From Echinicola strongylocentroti (GTDB lineage Bacteria; Bacteroidota; Bacteroidia; Cytophagales; Cyclobacteriaceae): a stretch of DNA of 64,000 bases. Position numbers and translations under genes: made by a program. The stretch is taken from positions 4,095,501-4,159,500 of the forward strand of contig NZ_CP030041.1 of assembly GCF_003260975.1 (NCBI RefSeq), written 5' to 3'. Below the pieces are notes generated by a model. The model saw nothing but the letters and a program-made list of their open reading frames with translations, was not told where the DNA came from and did no database searches. Below are positions 1 to 8,297 of the stretch, one piece after another. Each line of letters opens with the position of its first letter. The stretch's first letter is position 1.

Positions 1-666
1 GGCTACGCCAGAAATTCCATGGAAATGACCCATCGCTGGCTGAAGCGGTGTATTGAACAAGTGGACAACACCTCTGGGAAATACGGATATAGCCAAGCGC
101 TGTTCCCGATTGTGCAGGGAAGCGTTTACAAGGACCTGAGAAAACAGTCAGCCGAATTTGTGGCTTCTTGTGGTCGTGAAGGAAATGCCATCGGCGGGCT
201 CTCCGTGGGTGAGCCAGCCGAAATGATGTACGAAATGACCGAGCTGGTGACTGATATCCTTCCAGGGGACAAGCCACGGTACCTTATGGGAGTGGGGACT
301 CCTGCAAATATTCTGGAATGCATTGCCCTAGGAGTGGACATGTTTGACTGTGTGATGCCTACACGTAATGCACGGAATGGGATGCTTTTTACCTCTGAGG
401 GAATCATGAACATGCGTAATGAGAAATGGAAGGATGACTTCTCACCGATTGACCCCAATATCAACAGTTACGTAAGCAGTTTCTATTCCAGGGCCTACCT
501 TCGTCACCTCACCGTGAGCAAGGAGATTCTGGCTGCTCAGATTGCCAGTGTTCACAACCTTAGTTTTTACCTTTGGCTGGTGGCAGAGGCGAGGGAGAAA
601 ATCAAATCAGGGGAATTTGCCGCTTGGAAGGATGAGATGGTGAAAAAAGTAAGCACAAGGTTATGA
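1..666 (+). CDS. tgt: Queuine tRNA-ribosyltransferase, C-terminal part (5' end outside window)
   Basis: This is the 3' part of tgt, open at the left edge. The enzyme exchanges guanine-34 for the queuosine precursor in tRNAs with GUN anticodons. The TIM-barrel motif GVDMFDCVMPTRNARNG (around bases 331-381) contains the Asp that acts as nucleophile in the family and the tRNA-contact Arg residues. The C-terminal region normally carries a C-x-C-x2-C...H zinc site. Here the three Cys positions read Ile, Ser and Ser (codons at 460, 466 and 475), while the partner His in SVHNLSFY is kept. The stop overlaps the next gene's start (ATGA at 663-666), so the two are probably translationally coupled. Identity is sure from the barrel motif; the metal-free state is inferred from sequence. 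Confidence 0.95.
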   Translation, partial: GYARNSMEMTHRWLKRCIEQVDNTSGKYGYSQALFPIVQGSVYKDLRKQSAEFVASCGREGNAIGGLSVGEPAEMMYEMTELVTDILPGDKPRYLMGVGTPANILECIALGVDMFDCVMPTRNARNGMLFTSEGIMNMRNEKWKDDFSPIDPNINSYVSSFYSRAYLRHLTVSKEILAAQIASVHNLSFYLWLVAEAREKIKSGEFAAWKDEMVKKVSTRL

Positions 667-1739
667 TAAAACTACTGGATAAACTGATCATTAAGGATTT
701 CCTGAAGACCTACTTTTTTGTGGTCTTGATGCTGATCTTGATTGTATTGGTGTTGGATTTCACAGAGAAGAATGATGATTTTATCCGGAATGATGTGCCC
801 ACTGGCGAGATCGCCAAGTACATGTTTAACTATGGACTGTACCTGAACAACCTGCTAACGCCCATTACGGTGTTTATCTCCGTGATTTTTATTACTTCGC
901 GTATGGCCGGTAGGACAGAGATCGTGGCGATATTGAGTAGCGGGGTGAGTTTTATGCGGATGTTAAGGCCTTTTTTGGTCGGGGCTTCCATGATTGCGTT
1001 GGCGAGTTTTCTCCTCAATGGCTGGGTGCTTCCAGGAGCCACCGCCGGGGTGTACAGTTTTAAAGTAGAATACCTAGAGGATGATGCTCAGTACAACTAT
1101 CAGAATTTTCACGTTAAAGTAGCGCCTGATGTATATGCCTATATCAGCAAGTATTATACTGGCCCGAAAACAGGCTATACATTTACGCTGGAGCATATCG
1201 AAGACGGTAAACTAATATCCAAGCTTTCTGCTGATCGTATCGTCTGGGATACGGCTGTCAACGCTTGGGAGATGAGGAATTATAAAATCCGGACATTAGA
1301 GGATATGGGGGAAGCGTATCAAGTGGGAGAGGAGTTGGATACGGTACTTTCTATTACCCCAGCGGATTTTGACCTCCCGCCCAATCACCATGAAACCTTA
1401 AACTTGCCGGAATTGAGCAGGCAAATAAAAGTCTTGGAGGACCGTGGTGCCGATAATGTGAATTTCTATAAGATCGAGCGTTATGTGCGTTTTATGTCTC
1501 CATTTGCGGCCATTATTCTGACTTTTATTGGGGTGATTGTCTCTTCTAAGAAGACGCGTGGAGGATCAGGATTTAAGATAGCTATGGGCTTCTTATTGGC
1601 TTTTGTATATATCATTTTGTTTTTATTGTCCAGAACATTTGCAGAGGCGGGTACACCCTACCCGATACTGGCAGTCTGGTCACCCAATATCATTTTTGCG
1701 ATTACGGGATTGATTATGTACAAAACGATTCCGAGATAG
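663..1739 (+). CDS. LptF/LptG family lipopolysaccharide export permease
   Basis: An inner-membrane protein of 358 residues in the YjgP/YjgQ (LptF/LptG) family, which with LptB drives LPS from the inner membrane to the periplasmic bridge. A transmembrane segment near residues 13-31, two more around residues 50-125 and three in the last 90 residues flank a soluble periplasmic domain (about 130-260). This is the family's usual arrangement. Start overlaps the tgt stop by four bases, a synteny common in Bacteroidota. From sequence alone I cannot say whether it is the LptF or the LptG partner. An OstA-like protein at 24784-26430 may belong to the same transport route. Confidence 0.88.
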   Translation: MIKLLDKLIIKDFLKTYFFVVLMLILIVLVLDFTEKNDDFIRNDVPTGEIAKYMFNYGLYLNNLLTPITVFISVIFITSRMAGRTEIVAILSSGVSFMRMLRPFLVGASMIALASFLLNGWVLPGATAGVYSFKVEYLEDDAQYNYQNFHVKVAPDVYAYISKYYTGPKTGYTFTLEHIEDGKLISKLSADRIVWDTAVNAWEMRNYKIRTLEDMGEAYQVGEELDTVLSITPADFDLPPNHHETLNLPELSRQIKVLEDRGADNVNFYKIERYVRFMSPFAAIILTFIGVIVSSKKTRGGSGFKIAMGFLLAFVYIILFLLSRTFAEAGTPYPILAVWSPNIIFAITGLIMYKTIPR

Positions 1740-1743
1740 CCCT

Positions 1744-2664
1744 ATGGCCAGCACCACTGCCAAAGATTATTTGATGCTTCACCTTACGGTGTTGATTTGG
1801 GGATTTACCGCTATTTTGGGGCTCTTGATCGTCATACCTGCCGTAGAAATCGTGTTTTATAGGACGCTTTTAGCTTCCTTGATTCTTGGCATTTTGTTTT
1901 TGATCCAAGGGAGAAAAGTGAGATTGCCATCGAAGGAACTGGCCAAAGTGCTGGGGACAGGGATGCTGATAGGGCTGCATTGGATCTTGTTTTTTGGTGC
2001 GGTAAGGGTGTCCACCGCTTCGGTCTGTCTGGCTGGTGTGGCCACTTGCTCCTTATGGACAGCATTCATTGAGCCTTGGGTAAACAAGACCAACATCAAA
2101 TGGTATGAAGTGATGCTGGGAATAGTGGTCTTGGTGGGGCTGTATGTGATTTTTAGATTTGAGGTGGAGCACTGGAAGGGACTGGCCATGGCTGTTGGGG
2201 CTGCTTTTTTGGGAGCATGCTTCACGGTGAGCAACGGCCAGTTGACCAAAAAGCATTCTGCTTATGTGATTACGTTCTATGAAATGATGGGTGCCTGTTT
2301 GTTTTCGCTGTTATTTATGCCTGTTTATGTGAAGCTATGGGCCGGTGAAGAAGGTTTGCAGCTTATTCCAGCTCCCATGGATTGGTTTTGGCTTTTGCTG
2401 CTAGGCGGGGTGTGTACTGTTTATGCTTTTTCTGTTTCGGTGGAATTGATGAGGCGTTTGAGTGTTTTTGTGATTAACCTCACGGTAAATCTTGAGCCCG
2501 TTTATGGGATTGCTCTTGCGGTGCTGATTTTCGGAGAACAAGAAAAAATGACGCCAGGATTTTATATGGGCACACTGATCATATTGGCTTCAGTGATCAT
2601 GTATCCTGTTTTTAATTTCCTATATAAAAGAAAAAAGAACAAGCAATTGTTAAGAATGCAGTGA
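1744..2664 (+). CDS. EamA/DMT-family transporter
   Basis: A 306-residue, strongly hydrophobic protein with about ten transmembrane segments and the two-repeat layout of the drug/metabolite transporter superfamily (EamA domains). The second repeat shows the typical NLEPVYGIALAVLIFGE motif near residues 250-266 and the protein ends in a basic tail (KRKKNKQ). It starts four bases after the permease stop, so it is probably co-transcribed with tgt and the LPS permease. The substrate cannot be read from sequence; family members export amino acids, nucleosides or small metabolites. It is convergent with ispE. Confidence 0.85.
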   Translation: MASTTAKDYLMLHLTVLIWGFTAILGLLIVIPAVEIVFYRTLLASLILGILFLIQGRKVRLPSKELAKVLGTGMLIGLHWILFFGAVRVSTASVCLAGVATCSLWTAFIEPWVNKTNIKWYEVMLGIVVLVGLYVIFRFEVEHWKGLAMAVGAAFLGACFTVSNGQLTKKHSAYVITFYEMMGACLFSLLFMPVYVKLWAGEEGLQLIPAPMDWFWLLLLGGVCTVYAFSVSVELMRRLSVFVINLTVNLEPVYGIALAVLIFGEQEKMTPGFYMGTLIILASVIMYPVFNFLYKRKKNKQLLRMQ

Positions 2665-2702
2665 GCCAGAGCAATGCTTTTGTAGGTGTTTTAATACGAA
2701 CA

Positions 2703-3509
2703 CTACAGTTTCCCAACAAAAGTAAAGTACCCCTCTGGCCATTTGCCCGGGTTGGTTTCTTCCTCAAAAAGCCCAAAGACAGTAGAACCAGAGCCCGACA
2801 TGGCGGCATAAAAAGCACCCTTTTCGTAGAGCTTTTCTTTTATCTGTGTGATTTCTGGATGCTTTCCGAGTATGCTGGCTTCAAAATCATTGACCAACCG
2901 ATCTTTCCATAGGCTGCGGTCAGCAATGGTCTCCCTGAGGTCAAATTCAGGGTGTTTGGGCGTTACGCCCGCATAGGCTTCCTTCGTGCCAATGTGGATG
3001 TTTGGGTTGATCAGGATGATATGGTAGCCTTTTAGATCGATGTTGATATCTTCCAATATTTCCCCTCTTCCTGTGGCGATCTTAGGGCTGTTTTCGATAA
3101 AAAACGGGCAATCGCTGCCGACCTGTGCGGCATAATCCTCCAAGAACCAGTTCTCCAAGTGGAGGTCAAACATGCTGTTCATCATGGTAAGTGCAAAAGC
3201 GGCATCAGCGGAGCCGCCTCCAAGGCCAGCGCCCATGGGGATGGCCTTGTGCAAATGAAAGTGTACATGGGGAAGATCATTAAAATCCTTCCTCATGAGC
3301 TTGAACGCTTTAAGGATAAGGTTGTCTTTTTCTTGGCCGGGGATAGGCAGACCGGTACTTTTGAAGCTGGTTTTATCGGCAAAAGTGATTTCCAAGGCGT
3401 CCTGAAGAGGGACAGGAACCATGCAAGTAGAGATGTCGTGGTAACCATCTTTTCGTTTTCCGGTGATGGATAAACCTAAGTTGATCTTGGCGTTTGGAAA
3501 ATGTACCAT
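2703..3509 (-). CDS. ispE: 4-diphosphocytidyl-2-C-methyl-D-erythritol kinase
   Basis: A 268-residue GHMP-family kinase that phosphorylates 4-diphosphocytidyl-2-C-methylerythritol in the non-mevalonate isoprenoid pathway. The N-terminal NAKINLGLSITGKRKDGYH block (residues 6-24) and the ATP-binding PMGAGLGGGSADAA motif (91-104) are diagnostic. A C-terminal MSGSGSTVFGLF motif completes the GHMP set. The length fits the family. It is transcribed alone on the minus strand, convergent with the EamA gene and divergent from the ilv operon, with a long AT-rich gap between them. Confidence 0.95.
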   Translation of the reverse strand: MVHFPNAKINLGLSITGKRKDGYHDISTCMVPVPLQDALEITFADKTSFKSTGLPIPGQEKDNLILKAFKLMRKDFNDLPHVHFHLHKAIPMGAGLGGGSADAAFALTMMNSMFDLHLENWFLEDYAAQVGSDCPFFIENSPKIATGRGEILEDINIDLKGYHIILINPNIHIGTKEAYAGVTPKHPEFDLRETIADRSLWKDRLVNDFEASILGKHPEITQIKEKLYEKGAFYAAMSGSGSTVFGLFEEETNPGKWPEGYFTFVGKL

Positions 3510-3931
3510 GGCTTGATTGTTTTTTTATCTAGAATGGGTAAAGATAATAGCAGATGGAGAAAAAGTGTCAACAATAAGAAATAAAGCTCGTCAAAGTAGT
3601 TTAGGTAAATGTGTGTTCTGTCTAGAACAATAGATGTGAAACCATGAGAAAGTGCGTATTAATTTTTGCGAAATTTTTAAATTGTCATGAAAATGTTGGG
3701 GATTGATGTGAAAAAGGGGCTAAAAGTTGGTTTTACACCTCGATATTCGAGATTTTTTTAACAAAAATTTAATTTTTTTGGAAATCAGAAGAAAATTTCG
3801 AAAATTGAAAAAATATTTTTCTAAAAAAGCATAAAAAAGCGCATTACATAAAAAATTGGCCTAAAACTAAAGTGTTTTATTAGGTACGCAATAGTTTAAT
3901 TTTTAATTCATTTTAAAAAAAGAAATAAAAT
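3510..3931. other. AT-rich intergenic region between ispE and the ilv-leu promoter
   Basis: About 420 bases of very AT-rich DNA with many A- and T-tracts (for example around 3755-3850) between two divergent genes. I see no credible coding sequence in it. It must hold the ispE promoter near its left end and may hold upstream control sites for the ilv-leu promoter, but no operator-like inverted repeat stands out. Confidence 0.5.
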
Positions 3932-3932
3932 A

Positions 3933-3963
3933 TTGTAAGTCTCAAAATAGGGTTTTACTTTTG
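3933..3963 (+). promoter_or_regulatory. Bacteroidota-type promoter of the ilv-leu operon
   Basis: A TAnnTTTG -7 box (TACTTTTG, 3956-3963) is preceded at 20 bases by a TTG -33 core (3933-3935). This matches the Bacteroidota sigma-70 consensus. Transcription should start near 3969, placing the leader-peptide ATG about 45 nt into the transcript. Confidence 0.72.
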
Positions 3964-4012
3964 TTAAGCAATTAGAAAAAACGAAGATAAGATACCACTA
4001 AACACAAAAAAC

Positions 4013-4072
4013 ATGTTAAGAGTAGTCAGCGTCATTAACCTCATTGTCATTCTCATTTTCAACTGTAAATGA
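4013..4072 (+). CDS. ilv-leu operon leader peptide (attenuator peptide)
   Basis: A 19-codon ORF read as MLRVVSVINLIVILIFNCK. Eleven codons are for branched-chain amino acids: four Val (GTA, GTC x3), four Ile (all ATT) and three Leu (TTA, CTC x2), with codons 10-15 an unbroken Leu-Ile-Val-Ile-Leu-Ile run. It lies between the operon promoter and an intrinsic terminator in front of ilvD, as expected of a ribosome-stalling attenuator peptide sensing charged tRNA-Leu, -Val and -Ile. Its TGA stop (4070-4072) lies inside the sequence that forms the proposed antiterminator. The peptide itself probably has no function beyond being translated. Confidence 0.85.
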   Translation: MLRVVSVINLIVILIFNCK

Positions 4073-4119
4073 GGCGCTAGACTATTGTAAAACATCCATA
4101 AAACAATAAAGTGCCTCAT
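4069..4119 (+). promoter_or_regulatory. Proposed antiterminator of the ilv-leu attenuator
   Basis: ATGAGGCGCT (4069-4078, overlapping the leader stop codon) can pair over ten positions, with one G-U pair, with AGTGCCTCAT (4110-4119), the 5' arm of the terminator. TATTGT (4083-4088) and ACAATA (4103-4108) can extend this as an inner stem. A ribosome reaching the leader stop would cover the first arm and let the terminator form. A ribosome stalled at the Leu/Ile/Val run leaves it free. Pairing is read from the sequence; the mechanism is inferred. Confidence 0.7.
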
Positions 4120-4139
4120 ATCGTGAGGCACTTTTTTTT
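4108..4139 (+). terminator. Attenuator terminator before ilvD
   Basis: A perfect 11-bp stem, AAAGTGCCTCA (4108-4118) with TGAGGCACTTT (4124-4134), around a five-base loop and followed by a T-run to 4139. It stands 30 bases before the ilvD start and downstream of the leader peptide, so it must be conditionally read through for the operon to be expressed. Confidence 0.92.
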
Positions 4140-4169
4140 ATAAAGGAATAACAGAAGATCGTATATATA

Positions 4170-5852
4170 ATGAGTAATTCTAAGAAATATAGTTGGGAAA
4201 TCAGTGATAATGAGGAGAATCCGGCAGCCATGGCCATGTTATATGCCACGGGCATCACTGATAAAAAGATGAAGCAACCCTTTGTGGGGGTAGCAAGTTG
4301 TGGCTATGAAAGTAACCCGTGCAACATGCACTTGAACAGTTTTGCGGAGGATATCAAAGCATCCACAAATGAAGCAGACCTTTCAGGCTTTATTTTTAAC
4401 ACAATAGGTATTTCCGATGGTCAGTCCATGGGAACATCCGGGATGCAATACAGCCTTCCCTCCAGAGAGGTGATAGCAGACTCGATCGAGTCATTCATCT
4501 TGGGACATTCTTTTGACGGTGTGGTGACCATTCCTGGATGTGATAAGAACATGCCGGGTGTGGTGATGGGAATGCTTCGCGTAAACCGTCCGGGGATCAT
4601 GGTCTTTGGCGGGACGATCAGGTCTGGAAACTATAAAGGGGAGAAACTGAACATTGTTTCGGCTTTTGAAGCATACGGTAAGCGGATCAATGGCCAGATT
4701 TCCGATGAGGATTATATGGGTGTGATCAAGAATGCCTGCCCAGGTGCTGGCGCATGTGGCGGCATGTACACTGCCAATACCATGTCCTCAGCGATTGAAG
4801 CCATGGGGCTGTCCCTGCCTTTCAGCTCATCCTATCCAGCTACTTCCAAAGAAAAGAGAGAAGAATGTAAGAATATAGGCAAATACATCAAGCAGCTATT
4901 GGCTTTGGATATCAAACCAAAAGATATCATCACCAAAAAGAGCCTTGAGAATGCCGTGAGAGTTACCGTAGCGCTTGGTGGTAGTACCAATGCTGCACTC
5001 CATATTCTGGCGATAGCCAGAACAGCAGAAATTGATTTTACCCTTGAGGACTTTAAGCGAATCAATGCTGAGACACCTGTGTTGGGGGACTTCAAGCCAA
5101 GTGGTAAATTCATGATGGAGGATCTTTACGAAATGGGCGGTTTGCCTGCATTCTTGAAGTACTTCCTGAACGAAGGATTGCTTCACGGCGATTGCTTGAC
5201 CGTTACCGGTAAAACATTGGCCGAGAACCTTGCTGACATAGAGCCGGTAAATCCGTCCAAGGAAAGTGTGATCCACCCGCTGGACAATCCCATCAAAGAA
5301 TCAGGGCATTTGTGCGTACTTCATGGTAACTTAGCTCCTGAAGGTGCCGTGGCCAAGATTTCCGGTAAAGAAGGAAAGTCCTTCACGGGAACCGCCAAGG
5401 TATTTGATGATGAGCCTTCTGCAAATGCAGCCATGAAAAACAAGGAAATCCAAAAAGGTGATGTGGTGGTCATTCGCTATGTCGGACCAAAAGGTGGACC
5501 TGGAATGCCAGAAATGTTGAAACCTACTTCCATTATTATCGGTGCAGGCCTAGGTTCGGATGTGGCGCTGATCACAGATGGTAGGTTCTCTGGAGGTACC
5601 CATGGTTTTGTAGTAGGACACGTAACGCCCGAGGCGTATGTGGGCGGCCCAATAGGCTTGATCCAGAATGGAGACAAGATTACTATTGATGCCGGAACGA
5701 TGGAGATCAGGGTGGACGTAAGCGAAGCTGAATTTGCAGAGCGTAAGAAAAACTGGAAAAATAAAGACTTGAGCCATCTTCAAGGCACGTTAAAGAAATA
5801 TGTCCAATTGGTGTCTACCGCATCTGAGGGTTGTGTTACTGACAAGCAGTGA
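4170..5852 (+). CDS. ilvD: Dihydroxy-acid dehydratase
   Basis: A 560-residue Fe-S dehydratase that makes 2-keto-isovalerate and 2-keto-3-methylvalerate in valine and isoleucine synthesis. The cluster and metal ligands are visible: Cys51 (SNPCNMH), Cys124-Asp125-Lys126 (GCDKNMPG) and Cys196 in [16 protein letters not shown]. The C-terminal half holds [14 protein letters not shown], and the protein ends in an [10 protein letters not shown] segment, both as in the family. It is the first structural gene after the attenuator, so its expression should respond most directly to branched-chain supply. The 142-base gap to ilvB contains a small ORF. Confidence 0.97.
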   Translation: MSNSKKYSWEISDNEENPAAMAMLYATGITDKKMKQPFVGVASCGYESNPCNMHLNSFAEDIKASTNEADLSGFIFNTIGISDGQSMGTSGMQYSLPSREVIADSIESFILGHSFDGVVTIPGCDKNMPGVVMGMLRVNRPGIMVFGGTIRSGNYKGEKLNIVSAFEAYGKRINGQISDEDYMGVIKNACPGAGACGGMYTANTMSSAIEAMGLSLPFSSSYPATSKEKREECKNIGKYIKQLLALDIKPKDIITKKSLENAVRVTVALGGSTNAALHILAIARTAEIDFTLEDFKRINAETPVLGDFKPSGKFMMEDLYEMGGLPAFLKYFLNEGLLHGDCLTVTGKTLAENLADIEPVNPSKESVIHPLDNPIKESGHLCVLHGNLAPEGAVAKISGKEGKSFTGTAKVFDDEPSANAAMKNKEIQKGDVVVIRYVGPKGGPGMPEMLKPTSIIIGAGLGSDVALITDGRFSGGTHGFVVGHVTPEAYVGGPIGLIQNGDKITIDAGTMEIRVDVSEAEFAERKKNWKNKDLSHLQGTLKKYVQLVSTASEGCVTDKQ

Positions 5853-5905
5853 GACAATAGACCAACCAAGATGAGACCTAAACCTCAAATATAATTTAGT
5901 TACAC

Positions 5906-5998
5906 ATGAAATCAAGCATGACGTCAACGACACGTAGAGAGGTGACATTATCATGGGAGATGCCATGTGATCTTTACAAATCAATTATAAACACATGA
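5906..5998 (+). CDS. Small 30-codon ORF overlapping the ilvB start
   Basis: An ATG-started ORF of 30 codons with five Thr and five Ser (begins MKSSMTSTTRREV). Its TGA stop at 5996-5998 overlaps the ilvB ATG at 5995-5997 in an ATGA arrangement. Both starts share the context ACACATGAAA. It could be a coupling ORF that delivers ribosomes to ilvB, or chance. I recognise no family, so confidence is low. Confidence 0.3.
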   Translation: MKSSMTSTTRREVTLSWEMPCDLYKSIINT

Positions 5999-7689
5999 AA
6001 GATTCGAGAATCAGAGGAGCTGAGATCGTGATCAAATCCCTGGTAGCTGAAAATTGCGATTACATTTTCGGATACCCAGGAGGTGCTATCATGCCTGTGT
6101 ATGATGCACTCTATGATTACGCGGACCAAATCAAACATGTACTGACGAGACATGAACAGGGAGCAATCCACGCTGCACAGGGGTATGCACGCGTCTCCGG
6201 AAAAGTCGGTGTATGCATGGCTACTTCTGGGCCTGGTGCGACTAACCTGATCACAGGTATAGCCGACGCCCAGATTGATAGCACTCCTCTGGTCTGCATC
6301 ACTGGCCAAGTAGCCTCGCCGCTGTTAGGTACAGATGCTTTCCAAGAAACCGATGTAGTGGGTTTTTCTATGCCGGGGACCAAGTGGAACATCCAAGTAA
6401 GAAAAGCAGCGGATATAGCCCCAGCCATTGCAAAAGGCTTTCATATAGCGAGGTCGGGAAGACCGGGGCCTGTACTGATAGATATTACCAAGGATGCCCA
6501 GAATGAATTGTCAGAGTTTAATTATGTACCTTGCTTGGGCATCAGATCTTACCGTCCATATCCTATAGTGAAGGACAGTGAAATCACCGCAGCCGCTGAA
6601 GTCATCAATGCCGCCAAAAAACCTTATGTGCTTTTTGGGCAAGGTGTTGTAATCGGTAATGCTGAGGAAGAATTCAAGGCCTTTTTGGACAAGACAGGAA
6701 TCCCCGCAGCTTGTACCTTGTTAGGGTCAGGAGCACTTTCTGAGGACCATCCACAATATGTAGGTAAGCTCGGAATGCACGGTAACTATGCTCCCAATCT
6801 GCTGACCAACCAATGTGACGTACTGATCGCGGTGGGGATGCGTTTTGATGATCGGGTGACCGGTGACCTGAAGCGATATGCCAAGCAGGCCAAAGTGGTC
6901 CACCTAGAGCTTGACAATGCAGAGATCGATAAAAACGTGAAGTGTGCAGTGTCTGTACTGGGGGATTGCAAAGAAAGTCTTCCAATGCTGACCGAAAAAG
7001 TCAACGAAGGAAAGCACGATGAGTGGTTGGCAGCGTTCAGGACATTGGAAGAAAAAGAGAAAAGTGCAGTGGTATCCCTTGACTTGCTTCCTACCAAAAT
7101 CGGCCTGACTATGGGGGAAGTAATTCGATATATCAATGACTATAAGAAAGATGACGCTGTATTGGTCACCGATGTAGGACAGCACCAGATGATAGCATGG
7201 AGATATTTTAAATATAAAACTACCAGGACACAAGTGACTTCCGGTGGTCTGGGGACCATGGGCTTTAGCTTGCCTGCTGCCCTCGGAGCACAGTTGGCGG
7301 ATCTAAGTCGACAAGTGGTCTGTGTGGTGGGTGATGGTGGTATCCAGATGACCATTCAGGAGCTGGGTACCATTATGCAGACCAAAGCACCGGTAAAAGT
7401 AGTCTTGTTGAACAATGACTTCCTCGGGATGGTACGGCAGTGGCAGCAGCTGTTCTTTGATAAGCGGTATTCGTTCACAGAACTGGACAATCCTGATTTT
7501 GTCAAAATTGCTGAAGCCTATAATATGAAGGCCACCAAGGTGACCGAAAGGGAAAATCTAAGTGATACAGTGGCAGAGATGATGATCCATGAAGGTCCTT
7601 ATTTTCTTGAGGTAGTGGTAGAAAAAGAGGATAATGTATTCCCAATGATTCCGACAGGATGTTCTGTAGAGGAAGTCAGACTGAGCTAA
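5995..7689 (+). CDS. ilvB: Acetolactate synthase large subunit
   Basis: A 564-residue ThDP enzyme that condenses pyruvate with pyruvate or 2-oxobutyrate, the first shared step of valine, leucine and isoleucine synthesis. The cofactor-activating Glu54 is in RHEQGAIHAAQGYAR. The central FAD domain and the C-terminal ThDP/Mg motif GDGGIQMTIQELGTIMQ...LLNNDFLGMVRQWQ are complete. The ilvN regulatory subunit follows after a gap with a hairpin. An alternative start is unlikely because MKDSRIRGAEIVIKSL is the normal N-terminus of the family. Confidence 0.97.
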   Translation: MKDSRIRGAEIVIKSLVAENCDYIFGYPGGAIMPVYDALYDYADQIKHVLTRHEQGAIHAAQGYARVSGKVGVCMATSGPGATNLITGIADAQIDSTPLVCITGQVASPLLGTDAFQETDVVGFSMPGTKWNIQVRKAADIAPAIAKGFHIARSGRPGPVLIDITKDAQNELSEFNYVPCLGIRSYRPYPIVKDSEITAAAEVINAAKKPYVLFGQGVVIGNAEEEFKAFLDKTGIPAACTLLGSGALSEDHPQYVGKLGMHGNYAPNLLTNQCDVLIAVGMRFDDRVTGDLKRYAKQAKVVHLELDNAEIDKNVKCAVSVLGDCKESLPMLTEKVNEGKHDEWLAAFRTLEEKEKSAVVSLDLLPTKIGLTMGEVIRYINDYKKDDAVLVTDVGQHQMIAWRYFKYKTTRTQVTSGGLGTMGFSLPAALGAQLADLSRQVVCVVGDGGIQMTIQELGTIMQTKAPVKVVLLNNDFLGMVRQWQQLFFDKRYSFTELDNPDFVKIAEAYNMKATKVTERENLSDTVAEMMIHEGPYFLEVVVEKEDNVFPMIPTGCSVEEVRLS

Positions 7690-7699
7690 GTGGTCATGA

Positions 7700-7725
7700 C
7701 AGGCCTCCCGGATTCCGGGTGCCTG
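7700..7725 (+). other. Stable hairpin between ilvB and ilvN
   Basis: CAGGC (7700-7704) pairs with GCCTG (7721-7725) and CCCGG (7707-7711) with CCGGG (7715-7719) around ATT. There is no following T-run, so it is not an intrinsic terminator. It may set mRNA stability or the large:small subunit ratio. Just downstream is a short tandem ATACTAG repeat (about 7756-7779). Confidence 0.55.
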
Positions 7726-7782
7726 AATGGAGGATAGTCCAAAAACACCAGTTACTTGATACTAGATACTAGATACTAAATT

Positions 7783-8286
7783 ATGAATCGATATACCGTA
7801 TCCCTTTTTACCGAAAATTTCATTGGTATCCTGAATAGAGTTACCTTGATCTTTACCAGAAGGGGAGTGAATATAGATGCCCTTACCGCTTCGGAGAGTA
7901 AGGAAGATGGTGTGCACAGGATCACCATTGAGGTGACCACCACAGAAGATCAGGTCCTCCAGATCGTCAAGCAAACCGAGAAGATCATAGATGTGATCAA
8001 GTCGTTTTATTATAAAGATGACGAAGTGGTGTACCAGGAAATTGCCCTGTACAAAATACCGATCAGCAGTCTTGACCCGGGATTGGAGAAAGTGATCAGG
8101 CAATACAATGCCCGGATCATATCCGCCGAGAAAGAGTTTGTAGTGATCGAAATGACCGGTCATAAAGAAGACACCAAGGCCTTACTGGAGATTTTGAAGG
8201 ATTTTAACATCCTCGAATTTGCCAGATCAGGTAGAGTGGCCGTGGCCAAACCAATGGGAACAATTGAACAATATTTGAATAATTAA
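7783..8286 (+). CDS. ilvN: Acetolactate synthase small (regulatory) subunit
   Basis: A 167-residue regulatory subunit with an N-terminal ACT domain (YTVSLFTENFIGILNRVTLIFTRRGVNIDAL split by the usual turn, residues 3-33) and the C-terminal ALS_ss_C domain. In the family it binds valine or other branched-chain products and confers feedback inhibition and activation on IlvB. The gene follows ilvB and ends 11 bases before ilvC, so the three are one transcript. Confidence 0.95.
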   Translation: MNRYTVSLFTENFIGILNRVTLIFTRRGVNIDALTASESKEDGVHRITIEVTTTEDQVLQIVKQTEKIIDVIKSFYYKDDEVVYQEIALYKIPISSLDPGLEKVIRQYNARIISAEKEFVVIEMTGHKEDTKALLEILKDFNILEFARSGRVAVAKPMGTIEQYLNN

Positions 8287-8297
8287 ATTTAGAAACA

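Noticed and set aside
4896..5276. 126-codon minus-strand ORF inside ilvD
   Set aside because: It is antisense to a fully conserved enzyme and shows no signal of its own.
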